Assembly (NCBI GenBank): GCA_966250335.1
Contig: CBINGZ010000008.1
Span: 62,001 to 126,000 of the forward strand
Length of the DNA: 64,000 nt
From: OLB7 sp966250335
GTDB taxonomy: Bacteria; Bacteroidota; Ignavibacteria; OLB7
Reading direction: 5' to 3'
Both the position numbers and the translations under genes were made by a program. This document shows positions 52,019 through 60,731 of the stretch, piece after piece. Each line of letters opens with the position of its first letter. The first letter of the stretch is position 1. Under the pieces are notes generated by a model that was not told where the DNA came from, did not search any database, and worked only from the letters and a program-made list of their open reading frames with translations.

Positions 52019-53604
52019 GCATGCAGAAGCCACGCACACTGGACGATCTCTTCGCGGGAGCGAAGAACGTTCCGTCGGTCATCTCGGATGACGCTATGGA
52101 ATCGATCGTCTCGGATCAGGGAGCACCCGGCCGGAGCTCACTGCGCCGTGGGAACGGTTCCCCCCTGGACGGCCCCCGTCCGCACCACATTACATCGCAT
52201 ATACGAGGCAGAATCATGACATTCATAGCACTGACCGTCGCCGTCGCCACGCTGGGGTACGGCGTTTCACAGATGATCGTTCCCGGAGGGGGCAGGCTCG
52301 CCGACCACGGCGGAACCGCTTCCCGTACGGAATCCCCGGCGACGATCGCGGGAACTACGGCGCCGAAGAGCGCCCCGGTCGTCGTCTCACCCGAACCGGC
52401 CGTCGTCCCAGGGAAGGCCCCCGCGACGAACAGGCCGGGACTCCCGACCACGCACGAGGCCCCCACGACCGACGCGCGCCGCGATCTTCCCCAGGAGCCG
52501 GGCGACAAGACCAGGGAGCTCGGCGAGAAGTTCGCCGAGGGGGTGGCCCAGGAGGCGATGGAGTACTGGACCAACCGGATCAACGATTACAAGCAGCGGA
52601 TCGACGGGATGATGACCACCTCCGATCTGAACGACCTGAACAGACTCCGGGTGAAGTGGGCCTTCGTCACCAGAGATGAGGTGAGCCCCGACCGCCCGAA
52701 CAGCATGTCGATGTCGTTCTCCATGAGGAGCACCCCCGACTCGCTCGGCAACGGCGTCGTGATCCCCCCCGGCGGAACGAAGATCACTCTGCACAGCGTC
52801 GTGCAGGACGAGGAGATGAATCAGGCGTTCGCTTCGGCGCCGTCGGTGGAGGTGATCGAGCTCGACGGCGAGAGCTGGCGGGAGTTCAAGAGCCAGACGT
52901 CGATGCCGAGCCAGGACCTTCAGGGGATCATGGCACTTCTGGGACGCGACACCACCGAGCGGGGGGTCGTCCTGACCGACGCCCGCGGGCTGGCGACGAA
53001 GTACCGCCGCGAACTCGATGCGCTGAAGGGGGATATTCTTGGTGATTTCAGCGAATTCCTCAACCTGGTCTCCGGACGGGCGAGCACGTTTCTGAAGGAT
53101 CACGCGGAGGAGCTGGAGGGGACCGAGCTGGAGAAGCTCCGCTCCCATGAGGAGAAACTGCGTGATATGGTTGCTTCGATCGGCCCGATGGTGGAGGGGA
53201 ACCCGATGCTGATGATGCTCTACACCTCGGTCTTCGAGCCGCAGATCATGCTCTACAACGGGTCGGAGATCAACAGCCTGATCTCCAGCTCCGTCACCGA
53301 GCCGGTCGCGGGGGTGAAGCTGCCGGAGAGCCGGACGCTGGGGCAGAACTTCCCGAACCCGGCCTCCGCCAAGACGAGCATCCGCTACACCCTGCAGGAG
53401 CCGAGCAGCAGCACGACGATCCGCCTCTTCGACGCCGCCGGCAACGTGGTGACGACGATCGACGAGGGAGCCCGCCCCGCCGGCGAGCATACGGCGACGG
53501 TCGACGTCTCCGGCATGCAGAACGGCACCTATCTCTATCACCTGACGCTCCACACCTCGCACGGCGAGCAGGTCCATTCCAAGACGATGCAGGTGGTCCG
53601 ATAA
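52015..53604 (+). CDS. Single-pass membrane partner of an ECF sigma factor with C-terminal T9SS-type sorting domain
   Basis: A 529-residue protein with an odd layout. The first 65 residues (MSMQKPRTLDDLFAGAKNVP and on) have no signal peptide and should be cytosolic, like anti-sigma N-termini. A membrane segment follows at about 68-90 (IMTFIALTVAVATLGYGVSQMI). Then come a Pro/Thr/Ala-rich linker (about 95-165), a helical domain of unknown fold, and a C-terminal 90-residue domain (LGQNFPNPASAKTSIRYTL to VHSKTMQVVR) of the FlgD-like/type A sorting kind. It is translationally coupled to the sigma gene by an ATGA. It may be an anti-sigma factor that senses the envelope. A sorting domain behind a cytosolic N-terminus is unexpected. 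Confidence 0.8.
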   Translation: MSMQKPRTLDDLFAGAKNVPSVISDDAMESIVSDQGAPGRSSLRRGNGSPLDGPRPHHITSHIRGRIMTFIALTVAVATLGYGVSQMIVPGGGRLADHGGTASRTESPATIAGTTAPKSAPVVVSPEPAVVPGKAPATNRPGLPTTHEAPTTDARRDLPQEPGDKTRELGEKFAEGVAQEAMEYWTNRINDYKQRIDGMMTTSDLNDLNRLRVKWAFVTRDEVSPDRPNSMSMSFSMRSTPDSLGNGVVIPPGGTKITLHSVVQDEEMNQAFASAPSVEVIELDGESWREFKSQTSMPSQDLQGIMALLGRDTTERGVVLTDARGLATKYRRELDALKGDILGDFSEFLNLVSGRASTFLKDHAEELEGTELEKLRSHEEKLRDMVASIGPMVEGNPMLMMLYTSVFEPQIMLYNGSEINSLISSSVTEPVAGVKLPESRTLGQNFPNPASAKTSIRYTLQEPSSSTTIRLFDAAGNVVTTIDEGARPAGEHTATVDVSGMQNGTYLYHLTLHTSHGEQVHSKTMQVVR

Positions 53605-53650
53605 GCCGATTTCGGCCGGAATCGGACGAATCACAACAGAGGAGAACCGA

Positions 53651-53692
53651 AAACGGGGTGATATGCTCAGCGCATGTCACCCCGTTTCGTCT
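53651..53692 (+). terminator. Terminator-like hairpin
   Basis: An 11-base perfect outer stem (53651-53661 with 53677-53687) and a 4-base inner stem, followed by CGTCTTC. The T tail is weak. Confidence 0.6.
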
Positions 53693-53744
53693 TCATAATC
53701 CGGAAACGTCGAGTCTCCATTTCATTTAAAGTATCACTTGATGT

Positions 53745-53752
53745 TATCTTTG
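53745..53752 (+). promoter_or_regulatory. Candidate -7 element (TATCTTTG)
   Basis: An exact TAnnTTTG match, about 72 bases before the 53824 gene, in an A/T-rich stretch. No confident -33 element. Confidence 0.45.
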
Positions 53753-53823
53753 CCCAGCTCAATAACGGTTAGCACTCTTCTCCTTCTTGACCCTGCAAAA
53801 TTTTCCAGATTGAGGAAGGTCAC

Positions 53824-55839
53824 ATGGGCACGACACGTCCACTTCATCAAGTTCTCTTCGCGGGTCTTCTGACGACGGCCTGCGCCGCTCCCCTCTATGG
53901 TCAGCAGCCGACCACCAGTCCGGTAAGCGATATCTACGGGCATCTCGGGGTCGGAACGCTTGCGCCCGATCGCTCGGCGCTGCTCGACCTGACATCGGCG
54001 GACGCCGGCTTCCTTCTCCCCCGCATGCCGATCGCCGCGCGGGACGCGATCTTTCGCCCCGCCCACTCGCTCCTTCTCTTCAACGCCGGCACGGAGGAGT
54101 TCAACTACAACTCCGGCACCCCCGACCTTCCCGTCTGGAGCACCTTCCTGACGACCATCAATATGCACGCCTATGTCTGGGCACTGGAGGGGAATCAGGG
54201 GATCGATCCCTCCTCCATGTTCCTGGGCACCGTCGACGGAAGCCCCCTCGCCTTCAGGACGGGAGATACCGAACGGATGAGGATCGTACCGACCGGCAAT
54301 ATCGGAATCGGAACATCTTCTCCCGATCCTTCGGCTCTGCTTGATCTGCGTACGACGGGGGGCGGTCTGCTCATACCTCGTGTAACGAGCCTTCAGAGAA
54401 ACGCCATCCCCTCCCCCGCCACCGGGCTCCTGATCTACAACACCTCGACGAACGCCTTCAACGTAAACCTGGGAACACCGGGTGCTCCCGACTGGAAGGC
54501 TCTCCTGGACGAACAGGACGCATGGCTGCGAACAGGGAACACAGCATCGCCGGGCGATATACTCGGCACGACGAACGCGCAGGACCTCAATATCGCGGCG
54601 GGAGGTACCATCCGGATGACCCTGGATGACGCGACGGGAAACGTCGGGATCGGCGCCCCGGTCTCGATCTCGAAGCTCAACGTAGCCGGCCGGATCAACA
54701 CCAGCACGGTCTACGGGATCGGTGAGAACACCGTGCTGAGCGTCGCCGGCACCAACAACCTCTTCGTGGGAGTCGACGCGGGGGGCTCGAACACCACGGG
54801 GGTCTCCAACGCCTTCGTCGGCCGATCGGCGGGAGCGCAGAACACCGACGGGTTCTTCAACGCGTTCCTCGGCATGTCGGCAGGGACGTCGAACACATCG
54901 GGGAGCGATAATACGTTCGCCGGATACTCGGCGGGACGCGCCAACACCACCGGCAACTTCAACCTCTTCCTGGGAGCGTTCTCCGGGTTCTTCAATCAGA
55001 TCGGGAACAACAATGCGTTCGTCGGGGCGCTCTCCGGAATGTTCAGCACGGGAGACGACAACACGTTCATGGGGATAGGGGCGGGGCAGTTCAACATGAG
55101 CGGCGGGTCGAACGTCTTCATGGGAGCCAACGCGGGATTCTCCAACGGCGCCGGGAACGACAACACGTTCGTCGGCGTGGGAGCGGGGAACCTGAGCACG
55201 GGGAACGGCAACGCCTTCTTCGGGTTCGCGGCCGGAGGATTCAACGAGACGGGGAACTTCAACACCTATATCGGAAACGGAGCCAGCGGCGGCGGCACGA
55301 CCAGTTCGTCGATCGGAATCGGATACGGCGCCGACGTCACGGCCGATCACCAGCTCGTCGTCGGAAGCGATGACCCGAACGGCCGGATCGACGCATCGTT
55401 CTGGGGGAACGGCGTCGTCAGCGCGTCACCGATGCCGTTCGCCGTCAACGCCACGGGAGGGAGCGGACAGGATGTGGGGGGCGCCGATCTGAGGATAGCC
55501 GCGGGGATAGGGACGGGAGCGGCAGCCGGTGGAAGTATCGTATTTCGTACATCGCCGGCCGATGTGGTGACGAGTGACATCCCGAACGCCCTGCAGGATC
55601 GCATGACGATCACCCCGACCGGCGGAGTCGGCATCGGAGCCGCGCCGGGAGCCTCCTCACTGCTGGAACTCACATCGACCGATCGGGGATTCGTCCTCCC
55701 GCGGATGAGCAAGTTCGAACGCAACATGATCACGGCCCCGATCGCCGGCATGATGATCTACCAGACCGACAACACCCCCGGCCTGCGCGTCTACGACGGC
55801 ACGGGGTGGGTGCGATTCACCGAAACGGCCGATCCGTAA
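53824..55839 (+). CDS. Fibre-like secreted protein with 16/17-residue repeats
   Basis: A 671-residue exported protein. A signal peptide (about 1-25, ending PLYGQ) precedes blocks shared with phage tail-fibre and endosialidase-chaperone-type proteins (LGVGTLAPDRSALLDLTSAD, NIGIGTSSPDPSALLDLRTT, SKLNVAGRINTSTVYGIGEN). Residues about 310-490 hold some eleven repeats of 16-17 residues with the pattern N.F.G..AG..N..G.., e.g. NAFVGRSAGAQNTDGFF. This suggests a long beta-helical or trimeric shaft. A further LLELTSTDRGFVLPRM block lies near the end. No sorting domain, S74 peptidase or membrane anchor is seen at the C-terminus. It is probably a surface fibre or adhesin. Confidence 0.85.
   Translation: MGTTRPLHQVLFAGLLTTACAAPLYGQQPTTSPVSDIYGHLGVGTLAPDRSALLDLTSADAGFLLPRMPIAARDAIFRPAHSLLLFNAGTEEFNYNSGTPDLPVWSTFLTTINMHAYVWALEGNQGIDPSSMFLGTVDGSPLAFRTGDTERMRIVPTGNIGIGTSSPDPSALLDLRTTGGGLLIPRVTSLQRNAIPSPATGLLIYNTSTNAFNVNLGTPGAPDWKALLDEQDAWLRTGNTASPGDILGTTNAQDLNIAAGGTIRMTLDDATGNVGIGAPVSISKLNVAGRINTSTVYGIGENTVLSVAGTNNLFVGVDAGGSNTTGVSNAFVGRSAGAQNTDGFFNAFLGMSAGTSNTSGSDNTFAGYSAGRANTTGNFNLFLGAFSGFFNQIGNNNAFVGALSGMFSTGDDNTFMGIGAGQFNMSGGSNVFMGANAGFSNGAGNDNTFVGVGAGNLSTGNGNAFFGFAAGGFNETGNFNTYIGNGASGGGTTSSSIGIGYGADVTADHQLVVGSDDPNGRIDASFWGNGVVSASPMPFAVNATGGSGQDVGGADLRIAAGIGTGAAAGGSIVFRTSPADVVTSDIPNALQDRMTITPTGGVGIGAAPGASSLLELTSTDRGFVLPRMSKFERNMITAPIAGMMIYQTDNTPGLRVYDGTGWVRFTETADP
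54755..55300 (+). repeat. About 11 tandem 48-51-base coding repeats
   Basis: Tandem repeats in the 53824 gene encode N.F.G..AG..N..G.. units of 17 residues, two of them 16. The DNA copies are diverged, so the array is old rather than a fresh expansion. Confidence 0.8.
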
Positions 55840-55868
55840 TACGATACAACCGCGCTGCCGGCCGACGA

Positions 55869-57023
55869 TCATCCGCCCCGGAACCAGTTCCTGATCACGC
55901 TCTCGGCCGGCCTTCCGCGGAACGCGAACCCCGTATCCTCGCCGTGCCGCGACGCGCGGGCGGGATCGGTGAACGTTTTCCAGATGAAGATTCCCTCCAT
56001 CCATTCCCGTCCGTAGAACGCTCGGAAGAGCGCCTCGAACGCTCGGGCCTGGGCATCGGGATCGAAGTCGCCGCCGGAATAAGTCCACGGTTCGCGATAT
56101 GTGAGCGCCACCGGCCGGTAACCGACTTCCGTAAGGATCACACCACGATCCGTTCCCCGGATCATCTTCTCGATCCGCTCCAGATGCGGCTTCCATGCCT
56201 GGAGGAGCTGCTCCACCGTAGCGTTCGGAGGCGCCTCCAGCGGGAAGTAGGCGTTGACCCCGACGGCGTCCAGGGCGTCCCAGAATCGTATCGCATCTAG
56301 TTCCCTCTCCCAGTGCGCGGCGTAGATCACCTTCCCCCTGTACACCTTTCTGACATCGGCGATCAACTGCCGCCACTCATCGGGATACGCCGCTGTCTGC
56401 AGCACCAGTTCGGTCCCTACACAGTAAATCTCGGCATGATATTTCTCCGCGAGCCCGGCGTAATGAAGCGCGAACGCTCTGTATGACGACCACCACGACG
56501 CATGTTCCTTCTCCGTCGTCTGACGGACCGTGCCGTGCCACTCCCCTCCGCCCCAGAAATCATGCGACCAGATATGCGGCTTCAGCATCACGGTCATCCC
56601 GCGCGCATGCGCCGAGTCGATCTCGGCCGCCAGATCCAGATCTCGAAGACTCGGATCGAGATCTTCCGTCCCGCTCGTGTCGAAGCCGACGATCCGATCG
56701 GCCGTGGCTCCCTCCTGGTAGCCGAACGGCGTGACGGCGATGCTGTTGACGCCGATCCCCCGCAACGAATCGAGTTCGCGCGCCGAGTTCGGCGAGCCGT
56801 ACCCCAATCCCCTGCGATGCACATGCGCATGATTAACGCCGTTGTACACGATCTTCGCCGAACGCACGGGCGTTTCGACGTCGCCCGCGCCGTTCGTCGT
56901 GACCGTGACTCGTCCGGTCGCCGCTCTCGACTCCCCGTCGCGACAGGCGGTCAGCCCCGCCGCGGCTGCAGCAAGGAGGACCATGACGACGACGGCGGAT
57001 CGCTGGTTCGAAGTTCTGCTCAT
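55869..57023 (-). CDS. GH113-like TIM-barrel glycoside hydrolase, lipoprotein
   Basis: A 384-residue protein with a lipoprotein signal (LLAAAAAGLTAC; Cys27). The catalytic domain follows the beta/alpha-barrel of GH113-type enzymes: YNGVNHAHVHRRG near the start, VMLKPHIWSHD, a strand-end YCVGTELVLQTA with a candidate acid/base Glu and VILTEVGYRPVA with a candidate nucleophile Glu, and GIFIWKTF near the end. GH113 members known to me are beta-mannanases, so mannan or a related substrate is possible. It should sit on the outer or inner membrane surface. It lies 63 bases downstream of an unknown lipoprotein gene on the same strand. Confidence 0.82.
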   Translation of the reverse strand: MSRTSNQRSAVVVMVLLAAAAAGLTACRDGESRAATGRVTVTTNGAGDVETPVRSAKIVYNGVNHAHVHRRGLGYGSPNSARELDSLRGIGVNSIAVTPFGYQEGATADRIVGFDTSGTEDLDPSLRDLDLAAEIDSAHARGMTVMLKPHIWSHDFWGGGEWHGTVRQTTEKEHASWWSSYRAFALHYAGLAEKYHAEIYCVGTELVLQTAAYPDEWRQLIADVRKVYRGKVIYAAHWERELDAIRFWDALDAVGVNAYFPLEAPPNATVEQLLQAWKPHLERIEKMIRGTDRGVILTEVGYRPVALTYREPWTYSGGDFDPDAQARAFEALFRAFYGREWMEGIFIWKTFTDPARASRHGEDTGFAFRGRPAESVIRNWFRGG

Positions 57024-57086
57024 ATCTTCCTGTCACGACGGAGATCCTCCCGGAATCGTGGGTCCGTGGCTCGGCCGGGGAGCTCC

Positions 57087-57749
57087 CTACATCCAGTTCG
57101 GGAACTCGAAGGCGTCCGGGTCGGTGTGGATCTCCAGTTCCAGCCCGCGCCGTCGGGTGGGGACGAAGCCGTCGAACCGGCAGTCGAGATCCACGCCACG
57201 CCCCACGTTGTAGCCTCGCGCGAAGTTGGGAATCCATCGCGAACTGCAGTAGTCGCCGTAGACGCCGGCCGGATCTCCCATGATATAGATCAGACAGGTG
57301 TTGTCGATCGTCCCGTAGAAGGTCCCGTCAAGCCACCGCTCGCCGTGTACGATCTCCCCCTGACGAAGTTCTCTGTTGGTGGTGAGGATGATATATCCCA
57401 CCCCGAACCCATGCATCCCATCAGGATAGATATTGGTGGCGGCGGCCGGCAGATCCCGGTCCATGGTCAGCGAGAAGGTCTTCTCCCGCCTATCGATGGT
57501 TCCCTCTCCGAAGACGAGTCCGTAGTCGGGGCTGGAGGAGGAGACGCTCCAGACGACGACCAGACGCGCGTCGTCGGGAAGCGGGATCGGGCGTCGGCAG
57601 CTTATGCTCCCGGTGATCGTGAGGGAGGCGTTCCCTCCGTAGTGGGGATCAAGATCGGGCCCGGCGCCGATCGTGCGGGTTTCCCTGCATCCGGATATCA
57701 GTAGTGTGGTCATGGCACTCTGCACGATGAATGATCGAAGCGCTTTCAT
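57087..57749 (-). CDS. Lipoprotein, unknown, 220 aa
   Basis: A lipoprotein signal with LLISGC (Cys21) followed by a mainly beta domain with four Cys (SISCRRP, NTCLIYIM, GDYCSSRW, LDCRFDG) that could form two disulfides. No family recognised. It is followed on the same strand by the GH113-like lipoprotein gene, so the two may form an envelope operon. Confidence 0.75.
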   Translation of the reverse strand: MKALRSFIVQSAMTTLLISGCRETRTIGAGPDLDPHYGGNASLTITGSISCRRPIPLPDDARLVVVWSVSSSSPDYGLVFGEGTIDRREKTFSLTMDRDLPAAATNIYPDGMHGFGVGYIILTTNRELRQGEIVHGERWLDGTFYGTIDNTCLIYIMGDPAGVYGDYCSSRWIPNFARGYNVGRGVDLDCRFDGFVPTRRRGLELEIHTDPDAFEFPNWM

Positions 57750-57872
57750 GGATTGGCTCCCTGGTTCCTGTCGTTCGCCCGGTTCATCATCCGGCGGGAC
57801 AATACGATCCCGGCCCGTCCGGGGGGACGCGCAACGTTCGAACAGGAGCCGCCCGGGGAGGCTGATTCCTCG

Positions 57873-59846
57873 TTACGGGATATGATTCTGGCTGATGGTA
57901 ATTTCTATCGACTCAGGATAGAGTCCTCCCTCCGCATCCGCCGAGCGGTCGGAGGCGATAAGAACCCTGTCGTCGGCGAGCGTGACGCCGTTGCGTCGGC
58001 ACGCCTCGATGAGCTGGCCCTGGAGTTCCGCGAGATCCTTCCCTTCCAGAACCGACTCAGCCGGATCGACACGCGTCGCGATAGAAACGCGGGCGCTGTC
58101 GTCCCTGATCGATGCCGCGATATGTTCGATCGACCGCCGGATCTGAGCGGGCGACAGATCCAGAACGATATATCTTGTGAACGTCCTGCCGATCCCGGCC
58201 TGCCCCGAGAGGTGTGAGGTCGCATCGCCGGCCACCTGCATCACCATGCGGTCGCGCGCGATACGGATTCCCCCCGCCGAGTCCTCGGCCACCAGCTCCG
58301 CTTCCAGAACCTGGCTGCCGGAACCGACGTCGATCCCGGAAAGAAGCGTGGCGACGTCGAGCATCGAGGTGGAACTGCCGTCGCCGCTCCGCACCACCGC
58401 GAGCTCCTTCCCCTGATAGAGAAGCGTCACCCGCCACCCCTTGATGCCGCTGTCGGCGGTCATCCGTGGTTCCAGTCCGATAGGGGTTCCGCGCACCTCC
58501 TCCTCCACCCATCGAACCACCGCCGGATCGAGCAGACCCGATGTCGACGAGGAGAGCTCGACGGCGCGCAGATCGCCTGTTCCCTGGCCGGCGGCGGTCG
58601 TGATCCGTCCCTCCGGAATCTCCCATGTCTCACCGAGATACCGGGCCACAGCCTCCGCCCGCGCCTCGGCAAACCATTTCGGCTCCTCCTTCGACGCATA
58701 TCCGGTCACCGTCAGGCGGGATGAGGAGTTCCCCCTCATCCGGGCGCCGACGACATTCAACTCGTGTCGCGACACTTCTATCGCATCGCGACCCGCCAGG
58801 GAGTCGAGCGAGAAGTGATCGCGCATGCCGGGCGAGTACTGAACATATCGTGTCGAGAGCGCGGCCGACTTCGGTTCGAACATGATGCGCCCCGGAAGCG
58901 GAGCCTCAAGCCTGTGGAGCGTCTTGACCGTGGTCAGATAGAGCGTGTCGCTCCTGCTCCCCGTGCTGTCGGCGGTGAACAGGTCGATGGAGACGGTCAG
59001 CGCAGGTGAAGCGGAGGGAAGATATATCGTATCAAGCTTTGCAATCGGTTCCATCGGAGCGGACGGCTCGGCGTTCGTGCGATCGAACAGTACTCCCAGC
59101 CCCAGCCCGGCCGACATGAACACCCCCATCTGATTCCCGGCGTCGATCGAAAAGGCCGAGGCGCGCAGAGACCCCGAGGGGACGATCGCCATGCCGAGCG
59201 GCATCGGGATCTCGAGAGAGGCACGGAGCATCATCCCACCGTTGATCGTGAAGGATGTCGGATCGGTGCCCGATTCGAATCGCTGCGGCCCGAGGCCCGG
59301 GAACGTGGCGCCGTTCGGATCGAGAACCGTGCTCGTCTGGTTGTAGCTCGGCAGGAACCCGAAGGTCCCCCACGGCCCGACCTCCATCCGGGCGAGATCC
59401 CCCATGTGCCAGTAGACGAGCAGTTCGGCCCCGATCGCATGAGAGTTGTACTCGTACTCGACGTCGACCATTCCGGTGGTCGGGCTCCCTCCAAGTTCCA
59501 GTTGATTCAACGTCTCGCCCGACGCTTTCAGATTGAACTGGGTATAGTTGAACGAGGTTGTGATGCCGAATCCTTCCGTGAAGAAGAGCTTGGGGAAGAT
59601 CATGTAGATTCCTCCCCGCGACATCAGCACGTTGTGTTGAAAGTCCCTGTACTCGTTCGGCTCATTGATCGGGATGATCATGCCGTAGTCGGTGCCGCCG
59701 GAGACGCCGAAGACGGCGCCCGGCATGGTTCCGCTCTGGGCGGCTGCGCCGTTGAACGCGACGGCCAGAATCATCAGCACGATCGCCGATGATCCGTATG
59801 AAACCGATGCGCGCAATACCGATCGAAGGGCTCGAAAGTAATTCAT
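57873..59846 (-). CDS. Outer-membrane barrel protein with OmpA-like C-terminal region
   Basis: A 657-residue protein. A signal peptide (about 1-36, ending FNGAAA) is followed by a roughly 230-residue beta-barrel-like domain (aromatic/Gly-alternating strands such as GGIYMIFPKLFFTEGFGITT and RMEVGPWGTFGFLP). A periplasmic part follows, with IMFEPKSAALSTRYVQY (about 320-337), RLTVTGYASKEEPKWFAEAR and AVARYLGETWEIPEGRITTA, the core pattern of OmpA-C peptidoglycan-binding domains. Two more domains follow, one with HYDIN-like strands and one helical. The exact OmpA signature (the NxxLSxxRAxxV-type) is only partly kept. It is transcribed away from the sigma gene at 60030. Confidence 0.82.
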   Translation of the reverse strand: MNYFRALRSVLRASVSYGSSAIVLMILAVAFNGAAAQSGTMPGAVFGVSGGTDYGMIIPINEPNEYRDFQHNVLMSRGGIYMIFPKLFFTEGFGITTSFNYTQFNLKASGETLNQLELGGSPTTGMVDVEYEYNSHAIGAELLVYWHMGDLARMEVGPWGTFGFLPSYNQTSTVLDPNGATFPGLGPQRFESGTDPTSFTINGGMMLRASLEIPMPLGMAIVPSGSLRASAFSIDAGNQMGVFMSAGLGLGVLFDRTNAEPSAPMEPIAKLDTIYLPSASPALTVSIDLFTADSTGSRSDTLYLTTVKTLHRLEAPLPGRIMFEPKSAALSTRYVQYSPGMRDHFSLDSLAGRDAIEVSRHELNVVGARMRGNSSSRLTVTGYASKEEPKWFAEARAEAVARYLGETWEIPEGRITTAAGQGTGDLRAVELSSSTSGLLDPAVVRWVEEEVRGTPIGLEPRMTADSGIKGWRVTLLYQGKELAVVRSGDGSSTSMLDVATLLSGIDVGSGSQVLEAELVAEDSAGGIRIARDRMVMQVAGDATSHLSGQAGIGRTFTRYIVLDLSPAQIRRSIEHIAASIRDDSARVSIATRVDPAESVLEGKDLAELQGQLIEACRRNGVTLADDRVLIASDRSADAEGGLYPESIEITISQNHIP

Positions 59847-59972
59847 GTTCGGTCAGATCGCCGTTTCAGGTCTTATGTATCGTGCCGTGAACAGAGAGAG
59901 GAGCTCCCGTTCGACGGGCGTCCGTGGGACGAACGACGTTCGAAGTAGAGCAGTGACAACTCAGCAATACGT

Positions 59973-60020
59973 ATCCTGACAATTGCCCCGCAATCGGTAT
60001 TTTCGGGGACGTGTCAGGAT
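59973..60020. promoter_or_regulatory. Nested 48-base palindrome before a sigma factor gene
   Basis: ATCCTGACA (59973-59981) pairs with TGTCAGGAT (60012-60020); inside, CCCCG (59986-59990) pairs with CGGGG (60004-60008). It lies 10 bases before the 60030 start and in the shared divergent region with the OmpA-like gene. It could be an operator for both genes or a stem-loop in the leader. If the sigma gene starts at 60069 the palindrome is well inside a leader. Confidence 0.6.
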
Positions 60021-60029
60021 CGCCAACGG

Positions 60030-60731
60030 ATGGATGTCATGGAAAGGACTTCACGAAATAAGGAAGAAATGAGCCAGTTCGTCATAGCGATTCCTTCGCA
60101 CGTCCAGTCCGTATCCGAATCCCGCTCCGTCTCCTCCGGCGCCGCCGTCGACCTCGACGTCAGCCTGCTGGATCGTCATCTGGACGGTGACGATTCCGCG
60201 TTCGTTCAGTTGTTCACGCGTCACAATCACAGGCTGTACGTCTACTGCCTCAAGATGGTGGGGGCCCCGGAGGCGGCCGAGGATCTGACACAGGAGCTGT
60301 GGGAAAAGGTCATCAAGCTACGACTCGACCCCAAGCCGGTCAAGAACCCCGTCGGGTTCTTTCTGACGATGGCCCGGAATCTCTCCCTGAACTATCTCAA
60401 GGCGCGTAAACGTCTCTCCCCCTTCGATGCGATGCCGGAATCGGCCCACCCGACCGACAGCATCCGGGAGCGATCGGAGATGGAGGAACTGGTGGTGCAG
60501 GCGCTCGCCGAGCTTCCGTTCGATTACCGGGAGGTCCTGATCCTCAATACATACAGCGGATACAGCCTTGAGGAGATCGCCGTCATGCTCGGCAAATCTC
60601 CGGAGGCGATCTGGAAACGGGCATCGAGGGCCCGGGAGAAGCTGCGCGCGGAGGTCGTTTCCCTCGTCGAGAAACAGAAACGGAAGCTCGAAGCCCTCTC
60701 CAATATGAAGCCGACACGGAGTCTGCCATGA
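60030..60731 (+). CDS. ECF-type sigma factor
   Basis: A 233-residue sigma-70 family protein. Region 2 contains FVQLFTRHNHRLYVYCLKMVG, APEAAEDLTQELWEKVIKL and VGFFLTMARNLSLNYLKARK. Region 4 has LPFDYREVLILNTYSGYSLE and IAVMLGKSPEAIWKRASRAR. About 35-45 N-terminal residues are unconserved. Three ATGs compete: 60030, 60039 and 60069; the last has AGGAAG just upstream, the first is the longest. Its stop overlaps the next gene in an ATGA (60728-60731). It is divergent from the OmpA-like gene across a 48-base palindrome. Confidence 0.9.
   Translation: MDVMERTSRNKEEMSQFVIAIPSHVQSVSESRSVSSGAAVDLDVSLLDRHLDGDDSAFVQLFTRHNHRLYVYCLKMVGAPEAAEDLTQELWEKVIKLRLDPKPVKNPVGFFLTMARNLSLNYLKARKRLSPFDAMPESAHPTDSIRERSEMEELVVQALAELPFDYREVLILNTYSGYSLEEIAVMLGKSPEAIWKRASRAREKLRAEVVSLVEKQKRKLEALSNMKPTRSLP

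Noticed and set aside
54755..55300. CRISPR-like periodicity of about 51 bases
   Set aside because: The repeats are in frame inside a gene, encode a regular 16/17-residue motif and have no constant repeat with variable spacers.
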